Below, in pieces: positions 1 to 6,208 of a stretch of DNA of 11,752 nt. The stretch comes from Caldisericota bacterium (lineage in GTDB: Bacteria > Bipolaricaulota > Bipolaricaulia > Bipolaricaulales > Bipolaricaulaceae). Below the pieces are notes generated by a model that worked only from the letters and a program-made list of their open reading frames with translations, searched no databases and had not been told where the DNA came from. The stretch spans positions 1-11,752 of the forward strand of contig JAADIW010000143.1 of assembly GCA_013151115.1 (NCBI GenBank), given 5' to 3'. The number at the start of each line of letters is the position of its first letter. Position 1 is the first letter of the stretch. Position numbers and translations under genes: made by a program.

Positions 1-265
1 GGGGCTTCCCGGGGAGCGTCCGCTCGAACGGGATGCCCTCCTCCGGCTCGAAGCCCTCCCCGGCCAGCTTCACGTAGCCGCCTAGGGGAAGGATCCGCAG
101 GGAGTAGCGGGTCTCACCGCGCACCCAGGTGGCCAGGGCCGGGCCGAAGCCGACGGCGAACTCCACCACCCACACCCGAAAGAGCTTGGCCACCAGGAAA
201 TGGCCCAGCTCGTGGACCCCGATCAGGAAGAGGATCGTCGCCAGAAACACGAGCAGCGTGATCAT
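1..265 (-). CDS. rseP: RseP-type site-2 zinc metalloprotease, N-terminal part (cut by window edge)
   Basis: The reading frame starts at ATG 265-263 and runs leftward off the window, so only about 88 N-terminal residues are visible. A first hydrophobic helix carries the zinc-protease motif HELGH at residues 18-22. It is followed by the family-typical FGPAL segment, a RYSLRILPLGGYVKLAG stretch and an acidic linker. In M50B (RseP/YluC) proteases the two histidines and the glutamate of HExxH bind zinc and activate water, and the enzyme cuts transmembrane substrates such as anti-sigma factors inside the membrane. The ATG overlaps the tilS stop codon (ATGA), which fixes the start and implies translational coupling. 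The PDZ domain and the C-terminal metal ligand lie outside the window, so completeness cannot be judged. The family assignment is firm; the in vivo substrate is unknown. Confidence 0.93.
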   Translation of the reverse strand, partial: MITLLVFLATILFLIGVHELGHFLVAKLFRVWVVEFAVGFGPALATWVRGETRYSLRILPLGGYVKLAGEGFEPEEGIPFERTLPGKP

Positions 266-1647
266 TTCAACCTCTCCGCCTCCACCCGGAGGACCTCCGT
301 CGCGTCCCCCTCCACCTTGTAGTCCTCCGAGAGTCTAGCCCCCACGGCCCAGATGATCCCCTTTTTATCGCAGAGGAGCGGCACGCGATCCCGCTCCTCC
401 GGGGGGATCCCCGCTGAGGAGAGGAGGTCTTTGAGCTTCTTCGCCTCCGGAAAGCCCAGGGGGCGGATCCGGTCCCCCGGGCGGCGGGTGCGCACGCGGA
501 GGGGCGGGGCGATCTTCCGGGGATCGATGTAGGCGACGTATGGCGATGGGGGGCGGAGATCCGCCGGCCGCGGGATCAGGGAGAGCCTGAACCTCCAGCC
601 GAGCTCCGGGATCTCCCGCTCGCCCGGGAGGGGGAGCTCCCATTCGCCCTCCGGGGGTGCTTCCCTCCCGGGGCCCGGCGGGGCGAGGACGAAGCGGAGC
701 CGGTCGCGCCACCGCTCGACGAGGAGGCCCTTGGGGAGGGTGGCCATGGCGTGGCCCTCCTCCACTTCCAGGATGTGGAGGACCTGCTCGATGTGGACCC
801 GGTCGATCCCCCGCTCGGACCCGAGTACCTCCGCCGCCATGGCCCGCACGGCGAGGGCCCGCACGCTCCGCGGCATCTCCATGAGCCGCCCCACCGAGAG
901 GGCCCGGTCGCCGAGGCGCGCCTCCTGCAGGGCCCGGTCGGCGGCCCACCCCAACGCCTCCTCGGCCTCGGCCCAGAGCTCCGCCGACCGCGCCAGCGCC
1001 CCCTCGGGATCCGGCGCGAATCTCTCGAGGTACGGGAGGAGTTCCAGGCGGATGGCGTTACGCAGGAGCTTCGTGTCCAGGTTGGTGGGGTCGATAACGT
1101 ACGGGATGTCGTGGGCCCGGCAGAACTCCTCCGTCTCCCGCCGGGAGACACACAGGAGGGGGCGGATGTAGGGCGGGGCGGAGAAGAGGATACCCCGCAG
1201 CCCCCCTGGGCCGGCCCCCCGCAGCAGGTGCATCAACACCGTCTCCGCAAGATCCGTGCGGGTATGCCCCAGCGCGATCTTCGACGCCCCCGCCTCCTCG
1301 GCGGCCCGTTCCAGGAACTCCCGGCGCGCGATCCGGGCCGCCTCCTCCAGGTTCAGCTTCCGCTCCCGGGCGAAGGCGGGGACATCGCGGCGCCCGTGGA
1401 CCAGGGGGAGGCCGAGGTCCTCGGCGGCCCACCGCACCGCCTCGAGGTCCTTCCCGGTATCGGGGCGGATCCCGTGGTCCAGATGGGCGATGGTGAGGGA
1501 GAGGTCGTAGTCGCGTCTCAGCCACCAGAGGCAGTAGAGGAGGGCCATGGAGTCCGGCCCCCCCGAGACGGCGACGAGCACGTGATCACCGGGGGAGAGG
1601 AGCCCGCGGCGCCGCACCTCATCCCTCACCCGTTCGAACATCCCCAT
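262..1647 (-). CDS. tilS: tRNA(Ile)-lysidine synthase TilS
   Basis: This 461-residue protein is the usual size for TilS, which uses ATP to attach lysine to the C34 wobble base of tRNA-Ile(CAU) so that it reads AUA. The N-terminal PP-loop ATP-binding motif SGGPDS is at residues 28-33. It is followed by HLDHGIR, by GHTRTDLAETVLMHLLRG (a variant of the usual GHHxDDqxET) and by DPTNLDTKLLRNAIR, all characteristic of the family. The C-terminal domain ends with a TilS_C-like block (RRPGDRIRPLGF, then KKLKDLLSSAGIP). The frame stays open far upstream, but homology begins at MGMFERVRDE, so I chose ATG 1647; ATG 1641 is an alternative. No strong ribosome site is visible. It lies 53 bp after the nucleotidyltransferase stop and overlaps rseP by four bases, so it may be co-transcribed with either. 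It is a housekeeping gene, apparently intact. Confidence 0.95.
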   Translation of the reverse strand: MGMFERVRDEVRRRGLLSPGDHVLVAVSGGPDSMALLYCLWWLRRDYDLSLTIAHLDHGIRPDTGKDLEAVRWAAEDLGLPLVHGRRDVPAFARERKLNLEEAARIARREFLERAAEEAGASKIALGHTRTDLAETVLMHLLRGAGPGGLRGILFSAPPYIRPLLCVSRRETEEFCRAHDIPYVIDPTNLDTKLLRNAIRLELLPYLERFAPDPEGALARSAELWAEAEEALGWAADRALQEARLGDRALSVGRLMEMPRSVRALAVRAMAAEVLGSERGIDRVHIEQVLHILEVEEGHAMATLPKGLLVERWRDRLRFVLAPPGPGREAPPEGEWELPLPGEREIPELGWRFRLSLIPRPADLRPPSPYVAYIDPRKIAPPLRVRTRRPGDRIRPLGFPEAKKLKDLLSSAGIPPEERDRVPLLCDKKGIIWAVGARLSEDYKVEGDATEVLRVEAERLK

Positions 1648-1700
1648 ACACGGCCATACTACCGCCCCCCGGACCGCGCTCCAACCGGGATATCCCCGGG

Positions 1701-2603
1701 TCAGGGAATGCGGCGGAGATCGGATCCCCGGCCCACGATGACGTCCTGTAGCGTCACCCCTTGGAGGTGGGTGCCCCCGTCCACCACGCACCCCGTGATG
1801 GAGCAGCCCTCGATCACCGCGTCGCCCAGGATCACGGAGTCCCGGATCGTGGAATCGCGGATCGCGGCGTCCGGGGAGATCCAGCTCTCGCCCCCGTTGA
1901 AGTGGAGGTTCGCCCGGATGTAGGCCTCCCGGGAGCCGATGTCGAACCAGGGGCCGTCGAACACGAAGGCCTCCACCTCCTCGCGGGAGAGGAGCCACTG
2001 GAGGAAGTAGCCCGGGGCGTCCTTGCCCGCCTCGGCGGCCCGGAGGAATTCCCGGAGGAGGGGCAGGACCCGCCGGGGGAACAGGTAGCACGCGGTGCTC
2101 ACGAGGTCCGAGGGGGGCCTCTCCGGCTTTTCCACGAACCGGACCACCAGGTTGCCCCGCACCTCCGCCACCCCGTAGCGGCGGGCCGCCCCTCGGTCCC
2201 CCAGCCGGTACAGGGCCACCAGGACGCGCCCGGTATACGCCGCGGCGAAGTCGGAGAGCGCGAACGGGAAGATGTTGTCGCCGCCCACCACGAGGAGGTC
2301 CTCGTCGATCCCCAGGCGCTCCACCAGGTATGCCAGGGCCCCCACGGCGCCCAGCTTCTCTTCCTCCGACCGGGTCTCCTCGATCACGAGCTCGGCCCGG
2401 TGTCCCGACCCGGAGAGCCAGGCCGCGAAGTGGTCGGCGAACCGGCGGTTGACCGAGAGGATCGGCACCGCGTTCTCCGGCATCCCGGCGAAGAGATAGT
2501 CGAGGATCGGACGTCCGGCCACCGGCAGGAGCGGCTTCGGGCGCGACAAGGTGAGGGGCCACAGCCGCTTGGCGTATCCCCCGGCGAGAACGACCGTCCT
2601 CAT
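1701..2603 (-). CDS. Sugar-phosphate nucleotidyltransferase with C-terminal beta-helix
   Basis: This 300-residue enzyme belongs to the NTP-transferase family that makes NDP-sugars from sugar-1-phosphates. The N-terminal signature LAGGYAKRLWPLT (residues 6-18), with RPKPLLPV just after it, binds the nucleotide. GGDN (107-110) and FDIGS (220-224) supply the probable magnesium-binding aspartates D109 and D221, and VEKP (157-160) is a usual sugar-site block. Residues about 241-295 are short repeats (SWISPDAAIRDS, then TIRDSVILGDAVIEG) that predict a left-handed beta-helix tail, as in mannose-1-P guanylyltransferases and some glucose-1-P uridylyl/thymidylyl/adenylyl transferases. The start ATG overlaps the GT4 stop (ATGA) and has GGAGG upstream. 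The substrate cannot be read from sequence. GDP-mannose supply is an inference from the nearby mannosylglycerate synthase, which uses GDP-mannose. Confidence 0.87.
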   Translation of the reverse strand: MRTVVLAGGYAKRLWPLTLSRPKPLLPVAGRPILDYLFAGMPENAVPILSVNRRFADHFAAWLSGSGHRAELVIEETRSEEEKLGAVGALAYLVERLGIDEDLLVVGGDNIFPFALSDFAAAYTGRVLVALYRLGDRGAARRYGVAEVRGNLVVRFVEKPERPPSDLVSTACYLFPRRVLPLLREFLRAAEAGKDAPGYFLQWLLSREEVEAFVFDGPWFDIGSREAYIRANLHFNGGESWISPDAAIRDSTIRDSVILGDAVIEGCSITGCVVDGGTHLQGVTLQDVIVGRGSDLRRIP

Positions 2604-3919
2604 CCCGCCGCCTCCGCCACGATCCGCGCGAGGTCCCGCTCCAGCCGCTCCAGGGAGAAATGCTCGCGGGCCAGAGCGAGGTTGTGCTCCACCATACGGT
2701 CCCTGAGCCCGGGGTCCGCGAGGATCGCCCCCACCTCCGCCGCGGCCCGCGGTATCACGCCCTCGGGTACGGCGGCGAGGCCTTCCCCATCCCGGCGGTA
2801 CTCGCTGCCCAGGGACACGTAGCGGAACCCCAGCGGGGCGATGTCCGCCGCGAACACGGGGTACTCGAACACCGCGAGCGGGAGCCTCGCCGCGACCGCC
2901 TCCAGGAATTGGTTGCCGAAGCCCTCGTAGAGGGAGGGGTAGGTGACGAAGTCGGCGACGGCGTAGGCGTCCCACAACGAATAGATCTTTCTCCCCCGCT
3001 CCACGCGGCGCTCCGGCCCGAACCGGTCGGGGACGAAAAGCGCCTCCACCCCCAGCTCCCCCGCCCGGCGCACCAGCTTCCCGTGGTACTCGCGGTCCTC
3101 GATCAGGTTCGGGAGGAGGAGGACGGCGCGACGGCCCTTACCGGGGATACGGAGCGAAGGCAGGACTTCCTCCTGGAAACGGTGGACGAGCTCGATGGCG
3201 AGCTCGATCCCCTTCCGGGGGACGACCCGCGTCGCCTGGAGGAAGACGATGTCGTCCGGGGAGAGGCCGAGGGCCTCCCGCAGGTCGGCGTTGAACCCGT
3301 CCACGCCCCAGGGGGCGTCGAGGTCGATGACGTTGGGGACCACGGTGGCCTCCATCCCCCGTCGCCGCCGGAGCTCGGCGCGGGCGAGGGAGTTTATCAC
3401 CACGTGGACGGCGCGGGGATAGGGCGGGGGGAAGTGCCCGGCGAGGAGCGCCTCGATCTCCGCACATGTGGGGGAGTAGACATCGCGCTCCCACCAGAAA
3501 TCGTGGTGGTGGGCGATCACGGGGAGGGAGAGGGCCTCCACGGCCCCCAGGACGCCCAACGACGCGGCCGGGTTGAAGGGGAGCGACCAGAGGTTTTCCA
3601 CGATCAGGAGTTCCACCCCCTCCCGTTCGAGGAGGCGCGCCAGGCCCCCGGCGATCCGTCCGGCTTCCCGTTCGATCGCCTCCCGGAGCCCGCCCGGGGC
3701 GTAATCGCGGAGCGCCACGACCGCGTTCCGGCAGATCGCCTCGGCGTGGGGGATGGACAGTTCCGGCACGATCCGGGCCATCCCCGTGGGGTCCTCGCCC
3801 GCGATGATCACGACCTCGTGTCCGAGCCGCCCCAGGGCCCGCGCCCACTTCCCCATCTCCAGCGAGACCCCGTCCAACATCCCGTAGCGGAAGTGGCATA
3901 TGGCGATCCTCATGGGCAT
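2600..3919 (-). CDS. GT4-family glycosyltransferase, possibly a glycosylglycerate-forming enzyme
   Basis: This is a 439-residue GT-B fold retaining glycosyltransferase. The N-terminal domain opens with MRIAICHFRYGMLDGVSLEM and contains HHHDFWWER at residues 137-145. The C-terminal nucleotide-sugar domain has VVPRKG (232-237) and the E-x7-E motif EGFGNQFLE with glutamates 332 and 340, typical of GT4. The opening and the HHHDFWWER block resemble GT4 proteins that I associate from memory with mannosylglucosylglycerate-type synthases. That is a weak functional guess; sucrose-type or polysaccharide transferases remain possible. The start is uncertain: GTG 3934, ATG 3919 and ATG 3913 are in frame, and none has a Shine-Dalgarno site. 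I chose 3919 because a TAAAAT box ends six bases upstream, which would suit a leaderless message. The gene overlaps the nucleotidyltransferase by four bases and is divergent from the ABC operon. Confidence 0.85.
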   Translation of the reverse strand: MPMRIAICHFRYGMLDGVSLEMGKWARALGRLGHEVVIIAGEDPTGMARIVPELSIPHAEAICRNAVVALRDYAPGGLREAIEREAGRIAGGLARLLEREGVELLIVENLWSLPFNPAASLGVLGAVEALSLPVIAHHHDFWWERDVYSPTCAEIEALLAGHFPPPYPRAVHVVINSLARAELRRRRGMEATVVPNVIDLDAPWGVDGFNADLREALGLSPDDIVFLQATRVVPRKGIELAIELVHRFQEEVLPSLRIPGKGRRAVLLLPNLIEDREYHGKLVRRAGELGVEALFVPDRFGPERRVERGRKIYSLWDAYAVADFVTYPSLYEGFGNQFLEAVAARLPLAVFEYPVFAADIAPLGFRYVSLGSEYRRDGEGLAAVPEGVIPRAAAEVGAILADPGLRDRMVEHNLALAREHFSLERLERDLARIVAEAAG

Positions 3920-3924
3920 GGCGC

Positions 3925-3953
3925 ATTTTAACACAGGAATCGCTTCGTACTTG
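3925..3953 (-). promoter_or_regulatory. Possible leftward promoter for the GT4 operon
   Basis: On the minus strand TAAAAT occupies 3930-3925, a good -10 box. The hexamer 17 bases upstream, CAAGTA at 3953-3948, is a poor -35. Transcription would begin near 3918-3919, at the ATG of the GT4 gene, giving a leaderless or almost leaderless mRNA, in keeping with the missing ribosome site. The -35 zone overlaps the -35 of the rightward promoter, so the two would compete or be regulated jointly. The call rests mainly on the -10 box. Confidence 0.35.
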
Positions 3954-3980
3954 ACATCTTCCCGCCGGGAAGACTAAAAT
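3951..3980 (+). promoter_or_regulatory. Sigma70-type promoter of the ABC importer/mannosylglycerate operon
   Basis: A consensus -35 box TTGACA (3951-3956) is followed by an 18-base spacer and a TAAAAT -10 box (3975-3980, five of six consensus bases). It points at the solute-binding protein gene, with a predicted start near 3987 and a leader of about 98 bases. It is the best promoter match I see in the window. The spacer is occupied by a palindrome, listed separately, which suggests repression by occlusion. Confidence 0.8.
3957..3973. promoter_or_regulatory. 17-bp palindrome in the promoter spacer, candidate operator
   Basis: TCTTCCCGCCGGGAAGA has two perfect 8-base arms around one central base and fills the spacer between the -35 and -10 boxes except for its last base. 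A dimeric regulator bound here would block RNA polymerase. The convergent GntR-SBP fusion is the obvious local candidate, but I do not see the same palindrome in front of that gene, so the pairing is a guess. It is not followed by a T-run and lies upstream of the predicted transcription start, so it is not a terminator for this operon. Confidence 0.55.
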
Positions 3981-4012
3981 GGTTTTGTCCATTGAGCAGA
4001 ATTCAGGAGGTG

Positions 4013-4066
4013 ATGTACGAGGTCGGGAAACCGCGCCTTTTTCGGAAGCAAACACCAAAAGCTTGA
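4013..4066 (+). CDS. Possible 17-codon leader ORF upstream of the solute-binding protein
   Basis: Within the roughly 98-base leader, ATG 4013 opens a 17-codon frame that begins MYEVGKPRLF and ends at TGA 4064-4066, one base before the Shine-Dalgarno site of the next gene. An almost perfect anti-SD complement, AGGAGGTGAT (4005-4014), overlaps the ATG itself. The spacing is shorter than usual, so translation is doubtful. If it is translated, termination next to the downstream ribosome site could couple to or modulate the solute-binding protein. The alternative is a chance or standby ribosome site. I see no run of regulatory codons and recognise no riboswitch. Confidence 0.22.
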   Translation: MYEVGKPRLFRKQTPKA

Positions 4067-4067
4067 A

Positions 4068-4075
4068 AAGGAGGG
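4068..4075 (+). promoter_or_regulatory. Ribosome binding site of the solute-binding protein gene
   Basis: AAGGAGGG lies nine bases before ATG 4085, a strong Shine-Dalgarno match at good spacing. It decides the start of the solute-binding protein, which agrees with the signal peptide starting at MRKYGIL. Confidence 0.8.
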
Positions 4076-4084
4076 AGTGCAGTT

Positions 4085-5263
4085 ATGAGGAAATACGGTA
4101 TTTTGGCAGCAGCGTTGTTCCTGAGCGCGTTTGTGGGATTCGCGGCCCAGGAGATCACCTGGATGTCCACCCAGTTCGTCCCCATCGCCGAGGCCCAGTT
4201 CGTGCGCAACGAGCTCCTCAAGCCCTTCGCCGCGGAGACCGGCATCGACGTGAAGTTCATCGGCGCCGAGTACGCCGAATTCGTGTCCCGTGTCGAGGCC
4301 GAGTACGAGGCCGGCAAGGGGGAGATCGCGGTCCTCTGTGGCCTGCACGGTGACTTCGTCAGCGTCGTCGATGCCCTCGCCGACCTGAGCGGCGTGGCGG
4401 TGGGGGGCACCATCAGCGACACCCTGATGAAGCTCGGCCGGATGGGAGGAAAGCAGGCCTACATCCCGCTCATGCAGGCCACCTACCTCATGGTGGTGAA
4501 CAAGAAGGCGCTGGAGTACCTCCCCGAGGGCGCCGATATCTGGGCCCTGACCTACGATGACCTCCTCCAGTGGGCCAAGAACATCTACGAGGCCACCGGC
4601 ATGCAGAAGCTGGGCATCCCCGCCGGCCCCAAGAGCCTCCTGCACCGGTTCATCCACGGCTACCTCTATCCCTCCTTCACCGGCTATCAGGTGCTCGCCT
4701 TCGACAGCGGCGCCGCGGTGAAGATGTGGGAGTACATGAAGGAGCTCTGGCAGTACGTGAACCCCGCCGCTCCCACCTGGGACGCCATGGACACCCCGCT
4801 TCTGTCGGAGGAGGTCTGGATCGCGTGGGACCACACCGCCCGGGTGAAGCAGGCCATCGTCGAGCGCCCCGATGATTTCATCGCCATCCCCACCACCTCC
4901 CCGGACTTCGACGCCGCGGCCAAGCTCATCGAGTACCTCACCACCCCCGAGGCCCAGGTTAAGATCCTGCAGGGCGTGGGCTTCTTCCCGGTGGTGGCCG
5001 AGGCCGCCGGCGCCGTGCCCACCGGGGCCCTCCAGATCCTCGCCAAGGGCGTCACCGCCCAGGCCGGTTCCCCGGACGCCATCGTGTCCTTCATCCCCGG
5101 CGGGATCTCCGACGAGTACAAGAAGATCTACAAGGACACCTTCTTCAAGTTTGTGATCAGGGGCGAGCCGGTGGACGTGAAGTTCCTCCGCGCCCAGGCC
5201 ACCCGCCTGCGCGAGCTCTACCTGGAGGCGGATGCGCCGTATCCGGCCCCGGACGGCGGCTGA
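4085..5263 (+). CDS. Extracellular carbohydrate ABC transporter solute-binding protein (apparent internal loop deletion)
   Basis: This is a 392-residue family-1-like sugar-binding protein that would capture a carbohydrate outside the membrane and deliver it to the two permeases. A signal peptide is clear: MRK, a hydrophobic core to about residue 19, and likely cleavage near A20/A21. There is no lipobox cysteine, so it should be soluble and periplasmic or secreted. Typical fold blocks are seen: YLMVVNKKALEYL (domain crossing), WIAWDHTARVKQA, and DAAAKLIEYLTTPEAQ near the second hinge. At residues 265-270 the protein passes straight from PDDF to IAIPTTSPD. Related proteins have a longer loop with a proline- and glycine-rich turn there, and the homologous domain of the regulator at 9289-10737 has about 20 more residues. 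An in-frame deletion or assembly collapse is therefore likely. The ligand is unknown; a glycosylglycerate or related sugar is inferred from context. Confidence 0.9.
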   Translation: MRKYGILAAALFLSAFVGFAAQEITWMSTQFVPIAEAQFVRNELLKPFAAETGIDVKFIGAEYAEFVSRVEAEYEAGKGEIAVLCGLHGDFVSVVDALADLSGVAVGGTISDTLMKLGRMGGKQAYIPLMQATYLMVVNKKALEYLPEGADIWALTYDDLLQWAKNIYEATGMQKLGIPAGPKSLLHRFIHGYLYPSFTGYQVLAFDSGAAVKMWEYMKELWQYVNPAAPTWDAMDTPLLSEEVWIAWDHTARVKQAIVERPDDFIAIPTTSPDFDAAAKLIEYLTTPEAQVKILQGVGFFPVVAEAAGAVPTGALQILAKGVTAQAGSPDAIVSFIPGGISDEYKKIYKDTFFKFVIRGEPVDVKFLRAQATRLRELYLEADAPYPAPDGG

Positions 5264-5277
5264 ACCGAACCGGGATG

Positions 5278-5316
5278 AAAGGAGGGGGAGGGCATGCCCT
5301 CCCCCTCCTTTTCTCT
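5278..5316 (+). terminator. Perfect 34-bp palindrome with T-rich tail: terminator or attenuator between SBP and permease genes
   Basis: Positions 5278-5311 form a perfect inverted repeat with 17-base arms (left arm AAAGGAGGGGGAGGGCA) centred between 5294 and 5295. It is followed by TTCTCTT. As RNA it makes a very stable hairpin with a short loop, 14 bases after the solute-binding protein stop. This looks like a leaky intrinsic terminator or a 3'-end stabiliser, as is common after solute-binding protein genes whose product is needed in excess over the membrane parts. The left arm also contains AAGGAGG, and the loop contains an ATG in frame with the permease, so the same hairpin could mask translation start. 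Confidence 0.75.
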
Positions 5317-6208
5317 TAATATCGGCCTGATGGAAGCGAGATTGCGAAAACTCCTGGGGACGGATACCCTCCTCCCCTATTGGCTCCTGTTGCCCACCCT
5401 CGTTTTCATCGGGGTCTTCTTCCTCATGCCCCTGTTCAACGCGATCATGTTGGCCTTCCGGGCCGACAACGGCGCCTTCACCCTGGATTACTTCAAGAAG
5501 ATGGTGGCCGACGTCCGCTTCATTGAGACCCTCAAGTACACGTTCCTGCTGGCCGTCACCATCGTCCCCCTCCAGCTGATCACCGCCCTGGCGATGGCCC
5601 TCCTCGTGAACACGGGCTTCAGGGGTTCCAGGTTTTTCCTCTACCTCTTCGCCCTGCCGCTGGGGATCTCGGACCTCGCGGCCGGGCTCATCTGGCTCTC
5701 CATCTTCACCCAGCACGGGTTCCTGAACTCCATCCTCTACTCCCTCGGCCTCATCGAGCGGCCGATCTATTTCATCTCCTACCAGAACATCGGGCTGACC
5801 TTCCTCGCCGTCGTGGTGGCCGAGCATTGGCGGGCCACGGCCATCGTGCTGGTCATCCTCGTGGCGGGGCTCCAGATGATCTCCAAGGACTACCTCGAGG
5901 CCGCCGAGGTGCTGGGGGCGCGGGGATGGAAGAAGGTGTGGTACGTGATCCTCCCCATGCTCAAACCCTCGTTGCAATCGGCGCTCATCATCCGCACCAT
6001 CTTCGCCCTCCAGACCTTCGCCGTGGTCCTCGCCCTGGCCGGCAACATCATCCCCGTGCTGGCAGGGGAGGCCTATTTCTGGCACTTCCTCTACCGCAAT
6101 AGCCACATCGCCTCCGCCTACGCGGTGTTCCTCATGGTCATCTCCATCGGGATGACCTGGTTCTACCTGCGGTTCCTGCGCTCCCGGATGGAGGTGATCC
6201 GCGGATGA
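5294..6208 (+). CDS. ABC sugar transporter permease, MalF/UgpA type
   Basis: This inner-membrane subunit has about six transmembrane helices, the first being LPYWLLLPTLVFIGVFFLMP. The cytoplasmic EAA loop that docks the ATPase reads YLEAAEVLGARGWKKVW with VILP after it (EAA at 202-204, conserved G208, LP 220-221). The start is ambiguous. ATG 5294 has AAGGAGG nine bases upstream, but both lie in the palindrome. ATG 5330 (MEARLRKLLG) has no ribosome site, though it gives a more family-like N-terminus and a 292-residue product. I list 5294 (304 residues) because of the ribosome site. The stop overlaps the next ATG (ATGA). It pairs with the second permease to form the membrane channel. Confidence 0.9.
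   Translation: MPSPSFSLNIGLMEARLRKLLGTDTLLPYWLLLPTLVFIGVFFLMPLFNAIMLAFRADNGAFTLDYFKKMVADVRFIETLKYTFLLAVTIVPLQLITALAMALLVNTGFRGSRFFLYLFALPLGISDLAAGLIWLSIFTQHGFLNSILYSLGLIERPIYFISYQNIGLTFLAVVVAEHWRATAIVLVILVAGLQMISKDYLEAAEVLGARGWKKVWYVILPMLKPSLQSALIIRTIFALQTFAVVLALAGNIIPVLAGEAYFWHFLYRNSHIASAYAVFLMVISIGMTWFYLRFLRSRMEVIRG

Noticed and set aside
1685..1699. Short inverted repeat before tilS as a terminator of the GT4-nucleotidyltransferase operon
   Set aside because: The stem is only about five base pairs with a small loop, overlaps the region around the stop codon, and no T-run follows it on the minus strand.
1648..2562. N-terminal extension of TilS through the nucleotidyltransferase region
   Set aside because: The extension is compositionally biased, lies over a well-recognised gene on the same strand in another frame, and TilS homology begins at 1647.
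3974..6106. A 710-codon minus-strand open frame opposite the binding protein and permease genes
   Set aside because: It is antisense to well-recognised genes, rich in His/Gly/Glu/Asp and without any family motif; such mirror frames are expected in high-GC coding DNA.
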